The notes under the pieces: model-generated
What the model was told of the DNA's origin: nothing
Databases searched by the model: none
Seen by the model: only the letters and a program-made list of their open reading frames with translations
Shown here: positions 51,960-64,000 of the stretch, piece after piece
Numbering within the stretch: the first letter of the stretch is position 1
Layout of the letters: each line of letters begins with the position of its first letter
DNA from: Burhinus oedicnemus
Taxonomy: Eukaryota > Chordata > Aves > Charadriiformes > Burhinidae
Assembly: GCA_008921705.1 (NCBI GenBank)
Contig: VFFE01007215.1
Location: forward strand, 2,491,123-2,555,122
Direction: 5' to 3'
Length of the DNA stretch: 64,000 nucleotides
Program-made: the position numbers and the translations under genes

Positions 51960-54881
51960 GATTGACAGAAACAGTGCTTGTATGAATCACACCAAGTGGA
52001 CTACGGGTGTTGTGCCAAGATACTGGTCTAGAGCTTGGGTGCTGAAATCATGTGAAGAAATTCATGCAGATAAACTAGTCCCGAGTCGTTATTGTTTTAA
52101 ATGGCAAAACTTTGACACTCTAGGGGTTAATTTATATTCTGGGCAGCATGGGTTTAGAACAAAGTACTGGTACAACTTCCTAGAGGTCCGTATCTGTTCT
52201 TCGACATCAAAAATTGAGTTTGAGTTTAGTGTGTAGTCTCAAATTTGCTCTAGAATAATAATTATAAAAACCTGAATCTGCAGTCATCCCTGGATTAAAA
52301 AAAACCCAGACTTTCACAAGTGGATCTGTACGTCCCTGTACCGTGACTCTGAGCCCAGCTTGTTCCCTTATTCCATAGGCTGAGGAGAGAAGTTTCTTTG
52401 TCATATTAAATATCACTGAGTACTACTTCATTCAGAGTATTCATATGGTATCAAGCAATTTAAATCCAACTTGCAGATGACAACACAAAACCAGACAATC
52501 AGCTATGAAAACAGGAAAATATTTTATTGTGTTCTATGTGAATCTCAGGTTATCAGCTCCCTTTCCTCCCTATAAGTCATTACCATGACTAAGTGCCTTT
52601 TTATATCATTCAGCTTGTAACAGTCATTGTTCTCAAGTTTCAAGTAAAACTGTATAAATTAATCACTGAATTTATGTCCAGACACTTTGATAAGTGGCCT
52701 GGTTATTAGAGACTCTGCTCATTCACAGTTCTTATGGATGGCATCAATAATAGCAGCTCTGAAAAAATAAAATATAGGGGACTTAATGGCCTGAACATAG
52801 GCAGCAAGTGTCATTTGAGATGCCCTAGAGTGGGCCTGGCATGGGTCTGGCAAATATGACACAAACCCTGCAGGAAACGTGCTCTTCGGACTCAGGATAT
52901 CTCAGTGCCTCTAAAAAGACATTAGATACCTATGTTTAAGCAACTAAAACCTATGTTTGATCTTCAGATGTTTTGACCCATGAAATTCAACAGGGCTTTT
53001 GTTTCTAAACCATTTACTTCCTTTTAAAATGCCAACAATAGCCTTTATTTCTGGTTTTGACAAGACACCACTATTGATTTACTCAAAATTGAAAACAAAA
53101 TAGGGTAAAAAAAAAAAAAATCCTGCATCTGGAGTTATTCTCTTATGACAACTCTTCTTTCTTTCTCTATTCCACCCTTCCAACTCCCCCCCAGTGGTGA
53201 AGCCTGGCTGCCAAATTAAAAAATAAATCTCTTGTATGGAGCTGTGAGGTGAGCACCAAAGAATGTAGACACATAGAGACTGAACCTAATATAGGCAGGT
53301 GTGAAGCTCTGAGCTGCACACACAAGAAAAAATATGTTGCCTTCCTCACACATAAATCACTTTCAGACAATTCCGTTTTTTAATTAAGCGCTTCTTTTGG
53401 GGAACGTCTTGAGGTAGTGATGCACAGGTTATTCTGGGAAATTGTTGGCATTTCGAAACAGATGGTGCAAGTTTGTCCATGTTTTGTTTTCAGTTCTACC
53501 TTCTAGCTTGCTCATACTCAAGAGTATTTCTACACTGCTGATTGTAGAGATGTCTGTGACAGGTTTAAAAGTAGTAGCTCAGCTCGCAGGACTAGGCTAG
53601 CTGGAAGCCTTTGGACTGCCCGTGACCCACTGGGAAACTGTTCCTGACATCTATGCTTGATCTAGGCGTAGAGCACAGAAGTTGCAGAAGCCATACATTT
53701 GATACCTGAACAGCCCTTGCCATGAATTGTCTCCACTGTTCAGCTGTGCATCAGAGGTGTTTAAGAGCTGACAGTAACCAGAGAGATCAGTAAATCCCTG
53801 TAAGTCCTGACCAACAGACGTTAATTCTCTGATGTAGGAAGAGAGACTGTTGTAGAAACCCATGTCTCCAAGCACGGGTGAACATGGCAGAGGGATGCTC
53901 AGTCTAGATAGTTAAGCAGCAGATGAGTGTGCATCAAGCTCTTCATGAACAGGAAACTAAATAGTGTTTCTGTGTTGACTGAAGGTGACATGAATTTAAA
54001 CAGGGATTGGAACTTAAGGGCAGATTCAGACACTGTATCCAAATATGCAGATTTTGGGACCCACACTGGATAATGCCCTCTGCTACTGCTCCTACTGAAG
54101 TAAGTATGACACTTCGAGTGGTAAAATACTACTTCATGGCAAGGTTATACAATCGGGAAGTTAGGATTCAACAGGCTTCATGTTATATATTTATAGGAGT
54201 TTCAGATTATAACTGCGCACACTTTTGCATGTGCTATTTTAGCCTAAAGGCCATGTGAGTGTATCATGGATCAAAGGCTGTCAGCCATGCTTCATTCTGG
54301 TGACAAGAATGATACTGTTTCATTTTTATGTCAGTCTAGACATGACTCATATTCTTGTTAGAATTCTGATTTTATAAAAGTCTTGAGAGATATCCTACAC
54401 ATCTATGTCATCGACAAGCAGGAAAAATAGAAGAGCAAAACCACAAGCTCAGTAGAGCTTGTAAGCTGAAGTTTGGTAAAAACACACATTTACTTTTTAA
54501 ATGCAGTTATGTCTGAGAATATGCTCATGAAATGAAGTGGAAACCAAAGTTTTTCACTGCAGATGAAATACTACCTGTGGAGCCAGCTGCAGCCCCATGG
54601 AAGCCAGGAGGGAATACGGTTGCCTCAGGTGGAGCCTGGTAGCCGGACGCCTGAGGGTTTCTTCACTCTGCTTCTAGCCTGGGACTTTGTTTTGCATAAT
54701 CTTTTTCAAAGCAGTCTTTTATCTGTGAATGCCCTCTGCCTTTGTTCAGCTGTTAATGGAATATTGTCTTGGCCTGAGAAAATGAGGGACTGAGTCCGTA
54801 CTGTAGCTTTCAGCTGTTTCCATCCCTTGGAGGAGCAGGGAAGTTGTCACTGAAATCCCAAAGAGGTTGATGTCTTTGCAG
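51960..54881. other. Intergenic sequence, no gene recognised
   Basis: AT-rich, with a 14-A run at 53107-53120. Frames at 51982-52236 (+), 53651-53875 (-) and 54563-54793 (+) have no splice context or family resemblance. Confidence 0.55.
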
Positions 54882-55094
54882 AGACACCTCTGGTCTCACT
54901 CGCGCTGCCAGAGGTCAGAGGAGGGCCTGCGTGGCTGTTCACTGAAGTCTTCATCTACAGATGACTACTGTCTGATCCTGAGGCAGCAGAGGTGGCCCAA
55001 AACCACTGGACAAAAGCAGTTCCCAAGGAATACATCCTCCCAGAACTGAGACAATGAGTGGGTCAGCTGCATGATTAGTGGGCAGTTGGATAAG
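54882..55094 (+). ncRNA. Candidate exon of an unannotated spliced non-coding transcript
   Basis: The 213-nt GC-richer block starts after a fair acceptor (gatgtctttgcag, AG at 54880-54881). It ends at a perfect donor (gataaggtaagtg, GT at 55095). An alternative acceptor (cttcatctacag) would start it at 54962. All three frames have stops across or near the exon end, so it looks non-coding. It can join the exon at 56611 on the same strand, 1.5 kb downstream. No transcript evidence is available from sequence alone. Confidence 0.35.
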
Positions 55095-55303
55095 GTAAGT
55101 GTTGTTTTAGCCTTATGAACATTGTTCTAAGTCATGGTCATGTAGTAATTTAATTTGTGAAAAACTTTTGGAATTTTGGTTTTTCCATAAGTTTTCACGT
55201 AGAGATAAGGGGTAATCTCTGCAACTCATGAAGCTGCATTTGCTTTCAAAGAGATCATGAGTGCTGTGCCATAATGTCCCATAGAAATGCTTTGCACTTT
55301 TTA

Positions 55304-55765
55304 TTTCATAGAATCATAGAATACCAGATTCGCAGGGACCTCAAGGATCATCTGGTCCAACCTTTCTTGGCAAAAGCACGGTCTAGACAAGATGGCCCAG
55401 CTGAATTTTAAACGTGTCCAATCCACCACTTCCCTGGGGAGATTGTCCCAATGGCTGATTGTTCTCACTGTGAAAAATTTTCCTCTTGTGTCCAATCGGA
55501 ATCTCTCCTGGAGTAACTTGTACCCATTACCCCTCATCTTTTCCATGTGACTCCTTGTAAAAAGGGAGTCTCCATCCCTTAAAGAGTGTAGCCACCCTTT
55601 AAATACTGGAACGTGGTGATAAGATCTCCCCTAAGCCTTCTTTTCTCTTTTCTGAACAAACCCAGTTCTCTCAGCCTTTCCTCATATGGCAGGCTTCCCA
55701 GTCCTTTGATCATCTTGGTGGCCCTTCTCTGGACCCTCTCCAGCCCAGCCACATTTTTTTTATAT
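55304..55765 (-). mobile_element. CR1 LINE 3' fragment, frame-disrupted
   Basis: The + strand starts tcatagaatcatagaatacc, the reverse complement of the CR1 3' tail, then gggacctcaaggatcatctgg. Upstream on the minus strand, relics of the ORF2 C-terminus are visible in two frames: [20 protein letters not shown] with [11 protein letters not shown] and [10 protein letters not shown] (55788 to 55579), then GNGYKLLQERFRLDTR and SHWDNLPREVVD (55546 to 55301). The trace is broken by a frame change and the copy is 5' truncated near 55765. It lies inside the intron of the candidate transcript 54882-56830. Confidence 0.93.
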
Positions 55766-56610
55766 AGCAGGGACCAAAACAAAATCATTACATTGGCTTG
55801 GTTTCAGAGGCAAGGAGTCACACCATTCTTGTGGGAAAGGAAACTGTTTGAATCCTGGAAACAGGAGCACGTTAATGCTGGCATGTGTTTTACTCTGCTG
55901 TTCCTTTGGTCAATACAGTTTCTGTATAAGCAAGGTCTTAGCGTACACTCAGCTTCTCATTTATATTCTCCTCATGTTAAGTCTTTAAAATGAGAACATT
56001 TGTACTGAATGAAAATCAGTCCTGAGAGATATCTGGGCTGAGAAATAAAACACACTCACAGTGGAGCAATAATTAGAACAGTACATAGGAAAACAAAAAG
56101 TGATATGCCTGCCATTCCTGGCATAGCAAAAAGGGCACTGTGGCATTGATAAGCAGAAACTTCTGCAGCAAGAAGCTGGGGTTGAACTGCTGCGTTCTGG
56201 TCTCTGCTCCCACTGCTGTTTACGTGCTTTGTTTAGTGACTCTTGCATGCAAAATGCATTAGCAGAGACTGGGATGTGGCACTGTTCCTTGCAAGGGACT
56301 CTCCTCATTGCTGGAAAATAAAGCCCCCTTTTGCTCCTGGTGATTAAGGATTAAACCAATCAAAAACGCAGAATTAGGGTAGTTAAAAGGAGTTGATTAA
56401 GAAAGGACACACGAGGATTTCAGCAGAAGCTTATTTGAAATAAAAGGAGTTCTTCTTTCAGATGAGAAAGGCAGAGATGTTTTGAGGTCAGGATTGACTC
56501 TAGAGATTCTGGTGGGGTTCCTTTAGCAAAATTACAATTTGAATTAAAAGGCAGGGAAAGCAGTGCACTTGCAGAATCCTTTTTATTTTTAATTCTTTTT
56601 TTTCCCCCAG
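55766..56610. other. Intergenic or intronic sequence, nothing recognised
   Basis: Unique sequence with chance ORFs on both strands. It ends in a long pyrimidine tract before the acceptor at 56610. Confidence 0.55.
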
Positions 56611-56830
56611 CCATACAGAGAACTTCAGGCACTGAAGCAGTCAGAAGAGAAGAAAACATGCTGATATGATTTAACTTCAGTCATAACTCAGACAACCAAA
56701 ATGTAACAGAAAAACAAAGCCAAGAAGAAACACCAGCAGCTACTGACAAAATTCGAACCTAGCTGCCAGTGTAAAAAAGATGTAATGAGTCCAAATGTTT
56801 AGAAGAATAAAGGATGAAATGAAGCAAAAC
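56611..56830 (+). ncRNA. Candidate terminal exon with strong acceptor and poly(A) signal
   Basis: A very strong acceptor (aattctttttttttcccccag) is followed by about 200 nt and AATAAA at 56806-56811, giving a well-formed terminal exon. Read in phase 0 it encodes PYRELQALKQSEEKKTC and stops at 56662-56664. In phase 1 it encodes about 19 residues ending ENMLI. Both are short and match nothing I know. Phase 1 would also be compatible with the AKAP7 exons at 387-531 and 25741-25789, so it could be a rare distal AKAP7 end; a non-coding transcript with exon 54882-55094 is an equal alternative. Confidence 0.35.
56806..56811 (+). terminator. Poly(A) signal AATAAA
   Basis: Canonical AATAAA about 195 nt after the strong acceptor at 56610. 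A downstream element is only partly evident (ggtagcgttctctgcatctgg). Confidence 0.4.
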
Positions 56831-59800
56831 GGTAGCGTTCTCTGCATCTGGTCAGTCAAATGGTGCACACCTGTGTTTGTCACTCAGCTGTACTGGACAG
56901 GCGAATGTCCCATTTCCCAGTCACATTTTCCAAGCAAATACCTCTGAGAGGGAAGGCTGAGCGGGCATGTGACTGTGAAATACGGCTCTGGCAGAGCACT
57001 GAAGTGAAGGGCTACAAGAAATACTGCAGGGGAGCAGCTAAGTCAAGGCAAAGCCAAGGCGAAGCTCAGGGCGATGATCTCTAGAGGAGCGGCAAGAAGC
57101 AAAGAAACAAAGCGTGCATTTGAACCTCCTTTTACTAATACATTTTATCATTGTGTAGGTCCACTGAACTTCTGTGTCTAGAAATCAAAGTGGACTGAGT
57201 AGTCAAATCCTACAATGTGCACGGAGAACTACAGAAGTTCTTTGCAAATAATCTTAAATTCCGGGGTATGCGAGCTGCCAGCCAGCGGAGCAGAGTGGGA
57301 AACGACCCCCCCCTCCAGAAACAAATGGATGACTGAATGCTTGCACATGGCTGGATGCGATGGCTGCAGCATCAAGCTGCCGGCTGTGTTACTTTATGCT
57401 TATAAAGTACAGGAAATTGGAATACAAATCATGGGTAAGAGGAAATGAAATGCCTATTCTTTGTATAGGTAACGTCAGCAAACTTATTTAGCTTAATTAC
57501 CAAAAAAGATCCACTGCAAAACCAGGCAGAATCATCAAGCAAATATGATAACTAGGTAAATTAAAATCTGCTTTACCATTATGCTCTACAATGAGATGTA
57601 TCACTGCACCGGGACGGATACTCTTGTTTTTAGAACGATTGCTAACAAAGGAATATGTGGAGAATGGCTAAACCAACATCCTAAATGAGTAATACTGCAA
57701 AGGTACGGAAGATGTTTCAAAAGTGAAGGTGCAAAAAGCAAAAAACAGATTAATTTTTCAGTAAATCCAGATATTCTTAACTTCACCCTTCCCAGCAAAA
57801 CTTCAAGTGCAGGACAGGTCTCTAATATGTATAGCTCCATTACACTTAAACCATAAAAAATCCATTAATCAAAGAAACACATAACTGAAACTACTTTTAG
57901 TGGTAGATGTAGCAGACATATAGAAATAGATTCATTGCTCATCAAGCTAACATTTATTGTACATTGCCTGGCATTTTTGTTACATATGCATTCTATAATT
58001 TTCTGTGTAGACATAGTAATAATTTTTCTAGAAATATAGGAAAGGCACCGAAACACAGAGGACACCCACTTAATTTTACCTTAAAAAAAGATTATAAAAA
58101 AGGAAATTAAGTGATGCACTATTTTGAGAGACTGGAAATTAACTTAATTAGTTATATACCAGACACTTTTTGCATTTTCTGTATATGAGGGTTTATTACT
58201 TTCAAAATAACAGACTAAACACATGTTACTGGACATCACTGGATTTAGTGAGTCACACAAAAGATATGCACGGAGAAGCCGTGGATCAATTTGCATCATT
58301 TTGTCTTGTTGCTGTCCTGTAACTTCAGGCTGTTGGAAGACCACTTTCATCTGTGGTAACTATGAAGATGTGCTTTCATAATTACATGTTAAGCTTCTGG
58401 GTTTTTTACTAGTGTAGCATTTCTGGACCATCAATGCAAATTAATAATTTATATACATTAATAATTTACACTAGGGAATCTGATGGAGTAACAGAGGCTG
58501 GAGGCCATGGGATCAAAGGGAAGAAGGGTCTTCTCTGTAGTCAGTGAAGTCACCAGAGTCATGAAGAGAGACTAAAAAACCATGGATGAGGTGTCTCCTG
58601 TCTTTGTGGAGAAGAGCAATGTGCTCTACCAAGCTGGGTGAACAACCTACCCCACCAGGACAGGAAAACCTGGGCTAGGAAGGTGAACACAAGTAGGTCC
58701 TCACACCAAATGTGTTATGGCCTATCTTTTGGGTCAGTCTGTTTGGGCATCTGTAACCAGGCACAAAGAGACTCTGCAAACAGGACATGCTCAACTCAAA
58801 AGCATAAAGTGATCATTTATTACATAACACACATTAAAAACTGGGATTTGACAAACTACTAAGTTAAGCATTAGCATGCTCCCCACCCCAAAGTCTCTCT
58901 GCTGGCCCAGTGGGCATCAGACAGGAGGAGAGAGGTTGGTCTCCGCAGTCCCCTGGACAGGAGCCTCCCCAGTGCTGAGCTGCCGCCTGCCGCTCCCTCC
59001 ACCAATGCTGGTCCACCAACCATGCGACCCAGCGATTCCTGGCATGGTAATTTTGCATTGCTGACCTGCTGCCACGGCGTCTCACATCTTTCTTGGCAGC
59101 CTGGATCAGAGTTGCACCGGGGGCCTGTGTCGGAGCAGGACTTTGGCTCTGGGGCAGGTGAGCAGATAAGCCCTAGACAGAGGAAGACATTACAGGAGCT
59201 TTGCTGTGAGCCAAAGGCGAAGTTACAGACAGGGAAGAGGAGCTAAGATGTGGTTGTAGGTGGCCTGTACCAGTCAGGAGATCCAAATCCTGGAGGAGCA
59301 GAGGCAGGCACTAGCACTAGAGAAGGCCAGCCATGCCTGTGGCGTGTGCTCAGGCACCCATCCCAGGTTGTGGGCTCAGTGCATGTTTGGCTGGGACCCC
59401 GGGCAGGCAAGGACGGTGCTGGCGTGTGGGTCACAGCATGCTTGCCGTGGCCTCCGCTGGCCCTTCCTGCACCACATCTCCCCCACAGCTCCAATGCGAC
59501 TGGTGACCTAGCCATGTCCACAGCTGGTGTGTGAGTTGTTCCCCATACCAGCAGACATTTCCAGCCAAACACTACAATAGCTTCTACATGAGTGGATTAA
59601 TGATATTATTAATATTGCAGACTCAAACTGGTCCTTGCAAGAAGTACAAAAAGGAGGTTTTCCAAAGAGAAGATTGCTTTAGCTATGGCTGGCCCCAGAG
59701 GGTTAGTCACAGAGGCACAGGAGGCATACGGCCAAAACCAAATGGAAACCTAGGGAGATGGACACCAAACACACAGATAAAATCTCCATATTGCACGTAG

Positions 59801-62379
59801 TCTTTTCCTTTCTCTGGTTTGCCTGGGAGTCATCTTGCAGTGCTCCTCTGGTGGGGGGTTTGCCACATGGAAATGCTCGTGTTCGGCTGTTTTGTGTAAT
59901 TCATCCTTCACTATCCATGTTATTTAGATCTGTAGGTTTGTATAACACCAGTTTAAAAAGAAACACGAGCTCAACAGAGCACAGTCTGGTGTGAACACGT
60001 TGCAGCAACAGAGTTACACTCCCCAGGTATTAAAGAAACTTTGTTTCCTACCAACACTTACCCTGGAAATCATACAAATGCATTAAGAAGATTTCCAATG
60101 AAGCCGTTTCTTAAACCAGAGAGAGAAAAGCTTACCAATGGGTTAGCTGCTATCCAGACATTTTATTAATTGTACAAGCCGGCATGCTAGGTTATGCACA
60201 AAGCACAGGCCAGAGTCTCACCTGGTGGCTATGGTTGAGACTCCTGCATGGTCACGCATGGGCCTAGGCTCACATTATCACTTGTATCCCCTCCACTTTG
60301 TACTGCAGCTGCAGAAGCCCATGTCACGTCAGTTGCCTATATGACAAGAAGGGTTCTGCCTATACACGTGAGCACCATAAGGTGCTGTACTGGAGAGAAA
60401 AAGCGGCTCAGAGTGGCAGCACACCCAGAAGCTAAGCAAACCTGGGCTAGGAGACACCGAAGTTAGAGAAACTGATTTCAAATCAAAGTAACCTTCAGGG
60501 GGATCTTTCATCGCCCAGATTTCTTTGTTGAGAGGACAGATGTAGAAGTAGAATCCCAGACCTGAACAAGTAAATATTTATTAGGCAGTTGTTTATAGAC
60601 TGGGCTGCTGGCATGATATGTAAAGTAGCCCTATTTTTAATCAGACTACTTTGAACTGTGTTTAAAAAATAAAAATGCCATTGCTATCCAACTGAGGTAA
60701 GTTCACCTAACAGTCTACAGGAAAAACATACCCAGGATGGGACATTTACATTAACGGAAATGAAAGTAGACTTAGGCCAACAGTGAATACTTTTAAAACT
60801 CCTGTTCTTAGCCTCTGGGATAAACACAATTAAATAATGGCAAAGTAAACCTGTGAACATAGTTACGAATTCATCCCACAAGTCACATTATTGCTTTTTA
60901 TGGGCACAAAAATCATTATGCATAAAATTGTGCAAGAATAATCAGGGCAGTTTTTATGACAAACAAAACATTAGAGAAACTCAACATTTTTTGTCTGGTT
61001 TTGACTGTTTCCCTTCCTATAGCATTTCAGAGCCAAATGAGAATAGGAAATCTATCCCGTCTTAACAGGTATTGCACATATCAAACCATAGTTTACCTGA
61101 ATAAACATTATTTCAAACCAGAAATTTTCCCAATCTACTTCACTCACGTGAACATAAGAACCGAGTTAGAGCAAAGATCCATGTTGCTGGCTTATAAGAG
61201 CAGCCACCAGCGGCAGCTTAAACAGGGACAGCTGAGTGTTCCTCTCCCTGGCAGATCCTCCCAGTTTCCAGCAATCAACCCAGCAGGGATTTTGTGAGTG
61301 GGAGCTTGCGTCTGGAACTGAAAGCTTTGATTACCAGCCTGATTACCAAAAATGAAAATGATTAGCAAAGAGCAGAGAAGAGACATGAGAAGGTGATAAT
61401 AAAAGACAGTTGACGTTGTAAGTGAATTAATGAGCTAAAGTTCTATTTAACAATAATGAATTGAGTATTATTTGGTATAGTCTCAGCTCTCACAGAGGTA
61501 GAGGTGGGCTGCAAAATGCTGAGTGGCTTGGGTTGCTCCCATGCTCACATGCTCTACTACTATCGGCTGTGAATCTGTACCCACAGGGAATGGCAAAGCA
61601 CATACTACACCACGGATGGTTCTTAGCCTCCTGTAGCAAGCCTTGCCCAAAGCACTTAAAGACTGAGATTGACAGCTGTCCTTTTATCGCCATGCTGGAT
61701 CAGAAACATGTGGCTGTTGTGATAAGGAGGCCAGAAGCTGGTGGACAGCTCTGTTTTCCAAACACGCCACTGCAAATCCTCGCCACCTGGGAGGCCCAGA
61801 GGCCATGGCCACCAGCCGAGGAGCAGTCATGTGGTTCTGCCTGGCACGGACGTGGTTGCCATTAGCAAGATCTCCTTCTCATAGGTAAGCAGTTTGGGTA
61901 ATTTAGACCCTCCCAGGGCAAACGTATTTCAACTAGACTAGAGGGTCAAATGCAGTACATTAGGCAAAATAGCTAATGTATGATAGATTTGTGACTGCAG
62001 AAAATAAAGACATATTTTGAAAGAAAAGGTTCTTACTGTGCTATTAGATCAGGAGAAAAGTTGCCTGAATAATAATTACAACTGAAATTACACTTCTGTT
62101 TTTAATTTCATTTGTGGGTGAAATAACATTGCCACAGTTTGGTTCTTCTTAATGCACCAAACCTGCTAACTGGAGAGAAAGTATTATTCATATTCCTTTT
62201 CTGTTATGCTTCTTTCCTATTTATGTTCCTTTAAATTATGGTCTTCTAAAACACATGGCAACGGGCTGGGTGCATACTATTATTTGGTGCTTCAACAGCC
62301 TGGATCCTTTCAACAAACTGTGTTGCAGTAAGGGGCATCAGAGGAAGCTGTCAGGACACAATACAAACAGAAGAAGGGA
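56831..62379. other. Intergenic sequence, no gene recognised
   Basis: Mixed composition, with a GC-richer part at 58870-59520 holding overlapping frames on both strands (59243-59572). These show no known family and no consistent splice sites. A direct repeat ttaataattta at 58440 and 58458 is minor. A minus-strand frame at 58144-58350 preceded by an acceptor-like sequence was considered and rejected. Confidence 0.5.
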
Positions 62380-62515
62380 TTTTTCATGCAGCAGATAATC
62401 GACCTGTGGAACCTATTGCAGAAGGATCTTGTTAGTGGAAAATCTCCATATGGCTCAGGAGGATGAATGGATGAGTACTTGGAGGGGAAATCCACTGTGG
62501 ATTCACATAGAAATC
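62380..62515 (+). mobile_element. Ancient CR1-type LINE fragment (3' region)
   Basis: The block containing ttttcatgcagcagataatc, acctgtggaacctattgcag and gaaggatcttgttag, then tacttggaggggaaatccac, follows the order of the ORF2-end/3' region of old amniote (turtle-type) CR1. In those, a phrase meaning 'lwn.l' is followed by a 'd.fm..ks' block. Divergence is high, with no intact frame. It appears unrelated to the younger CR1 copies at 3440 and 55304. Confidence 0.55.
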
Positions 62516-63179
62516 AGATCCACTTCAGGAAAGCCCCAGCTGTAAAACTATTCCTGTCTTTTAAAATATGAAGTTATTTAAATTTTTAATTCAGCTAGTC
62601 AGTAAAAGCTGTGAGCTTTGTTACTCTTACTCCTTGGGATTTGGAAAGTTGCTGTACTATACATTTGATCACATACAGGAAAAACATTGTTACCAAGCTG
62701 CGATCAGATCGTGAATAAAAATGTAATCATAGACTCTGTAAATTCAGGACAGCCTATTGGAGGTGTTAAGATGTGCAGATCGCTCTTTTATAGCCCCAGG
62801 AGATTTTCATGCTTCAGCAGTATCTTTCCCACCACTGACACAGAGAATTATCCTCCTTCGCCCCTCGCCCCTTAGTTCAATTCCTGACTAGCACAAATAG
62901 CCTACTTGCTATTTCTCTTTTATTTGGGAGTGTGTGTTCTCTTCATATGGGAACCATTCTGCATTTCTGTATTTTTATTCTTTTTGGCCATTGCTATACC
63001 TCTCTAGCTCTAGGACAGGCCCTCTGGGCTTATGTGATGAGAACTGAAGACACCATTGTCATTCCAAAGGCATACACGATTTGGCATGATGATGTTTTCT
63101 TTTATGTTCTTACTTCTTTCCGAATAATTCTTAACATTCAGTTTATTTTTTTTTGATCAGTTCCCTGAACTAAGCTGAA
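62516..63179. other. Intergenic sequence, nothing recognised
   Basis: AT-rich sequence between two oppositely oriented old CR1 fragments. The frames at 62687-62875 and 62932-63156 are unsupported. Confidence 0.5.
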
Positions 63180-63865
63180 ATTTTCAGAGAACTATTCACA
63201 GTGATTGCAAGATCTTTTCCTGGGTAGTAATAGCTAATATAGAGACCACTATTGCAAATGTGTAATTAGGATAGGTTTTGCATTACTTTAGATTTATCAG
63301 TACTGAATTTCTTCACCCATTGCATTATTTACTGATATTCTCACAAAATCTTTTTACAGCTCTTGATGGACTTAGCTTTGACTACTGTGAATAACTCAAT
63401 ATCATCTGCAAAAAGTGTCTCCTAATTCTTCATTTTCTTTTCATGAACATTTATAAACATTTATGGAGTTCTACAGCTATTCCATTTCCTATTACTCTAC
63501 TAATTTTATAGTCATAATTGCTTAGTTTCTTTAATGCACTTTGAGGAGAGACATTGTTAAAAAGATGTGGTGATTAGCTCATCCTTAATTGTATGTTTGC
63601 TAATATCTTCAAATAACTCCAACAGATTTTACTCTAAAAGCCATGTTGATTCATTCCCTATCTAACATATTTATCTATTTTTAAATATTTTTACTGTTAA
63701 TCTGCTCAATATATAAGGCAGATTTATATCCTTGTAACTCTCCAAATTTCCCCAGGCGTCTTATTAAATATTGATGCCACATTTACTAGTTTCCAGTCCT
63801 TGGGATATGAGGTAATTTTGAGCAACAGGGTACAGTTTGGTCCTTTCAAACCATCCTAGGACTGG
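63180..63865 (-). mobile_element. Ancient CR1-type LINE fragment (reverse-transcriptase region)
   Basis: The + strand shows, in order, gattgcaagatcttttcctg, ggtagtaatagctaata, cattactttagatttatcag, tgaatttcttcacccattgc, aactcaatatcatctgcaaa and a degenerate frame-less stretch. It ends with gatgccacatttactagttt and ccagtccttgggatatgagg. These are the successive blocks of the reverse complement of the ORF2 reverse-transcriptase region of old amniote CR1. There are many substitutions and indels and no open frame remains, consistent with great age. It is shared in style with turtle and crocodilian repeats, so it likely predates birds. Confidence 0.7.
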
Positions 63866-64000
63866 GTCAAGCAGAAATTACTCAAGGTCCGGTAGCCGGA
63901 CTTCAGTGTGTCTGTTTTGCTGCATTGCTGTGGGAAATTTCAGAGGAAAAGCAGTGCCACGCTGCAGGCTCAGCACCTCACACACCGGCAGACGAGCACA
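63866..64000. other. Window end, nothing recognised
   Basis: The last 135 nt become GC-richer (cagcacctcacacaccggcag) and may lead into something beyond the window. No splice site or frame of known family is seen. Confidence 0.5.

Noticed and set aside
58144..58350. Minus-strand frame starting MKVVFQQPEVTGQQQ with an acceptor-like sequence just upstream, considered as a terminal exon of a neighbouring gene
   Set aside because: It matches no protein I know, including the expected neighbour MED23. Its only nearby poly(A) signal (58192-58197, minus) lies before the stop codon, which would leave the mRNA without a stop.
59243..59572. Overlapping GC-richer ORFs of 83-109 codons on both strands
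   Set aside because: No recognisable motif, no splice sites and simultaneous openness on both strands point to compositional chance.
56831..64000. ARG1 or MED23 exons expected downstream from mammalian gene order
   Set aside because: No exon of either was recognised. The mammalian intergenic distance is much longer than the space left here, so absence is uninformative.

Overview
The window is vertebrate nuclear DNA, most likely from a bird. It is AT-rich and has very long introns. Its recognisable repeats are CR1-type LINEs, including 3' ends with the reverse complement of the CR1 tail (around 15043 and 55306). It also has a single promoter-type CpG-rich stretch. There is no sign of prokaryotic organisation, and nearly all open frames here are chance ORFs in introns or intergenic DNA.

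The one gene I can name is AKAP7 (A-kinase anchoring protein 7, also AKAP15/AKAP18), on the + strand. Three coding exons fit together by sequence and by splice phase. The first (387-531) encodes the C-terminal part of the central 2H-phosphoesterase-like domain of the long isoforms. The second (25741-25789) is the alternative first exon of the short membrane isoform, starting MGQLCCFPF, just downstream of a GC-box-rich CpG-rich stretch. The third (49653-49855) is the shared terminal exon with the PKA regulatory-subunit-binding amphipathic helix. Exons one and two both end in phase 1 and exon three starts in the matching phase, so either can join to it. One locus can therefore give a soluble long protein and an 83-residue acylated short protein from an internal promoter. 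A further phase-1-compatible open exon lies at 50616-50815 and could give a different 65-residue C-terminus; it is the most interesting observation here. Poly(A) signals near 51060, 51872 and 51932 close the gene.

Layout: 1-386 intron; 387-531 long-isoform exon; 532-25600 intron with a 58-nt minisatellite, a tetranucleotide repeat and CR1 copies; 25300-25789 alpha promoter and first exon; 25790-49652 intron without a recognisable gene, with small tandem duplications and hairpins; 49653-51950 terminal exon(s) and 3' UTR; 51950-64000 intergenic. The intergenic part holds a possible two-exon spliced non-coding transcript (54882-55094 and 56611-about 56830), a CR1 copy (55304-55765) and two ancient amniote-type CR1 fragments (62380-62515 and 63180-63865).

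No tRNA, rRNA, CRISPR array or intact transposon was seen. The similarity statements rest on my knowledge of the AKAP7 and CR1 families; I could not run searches.
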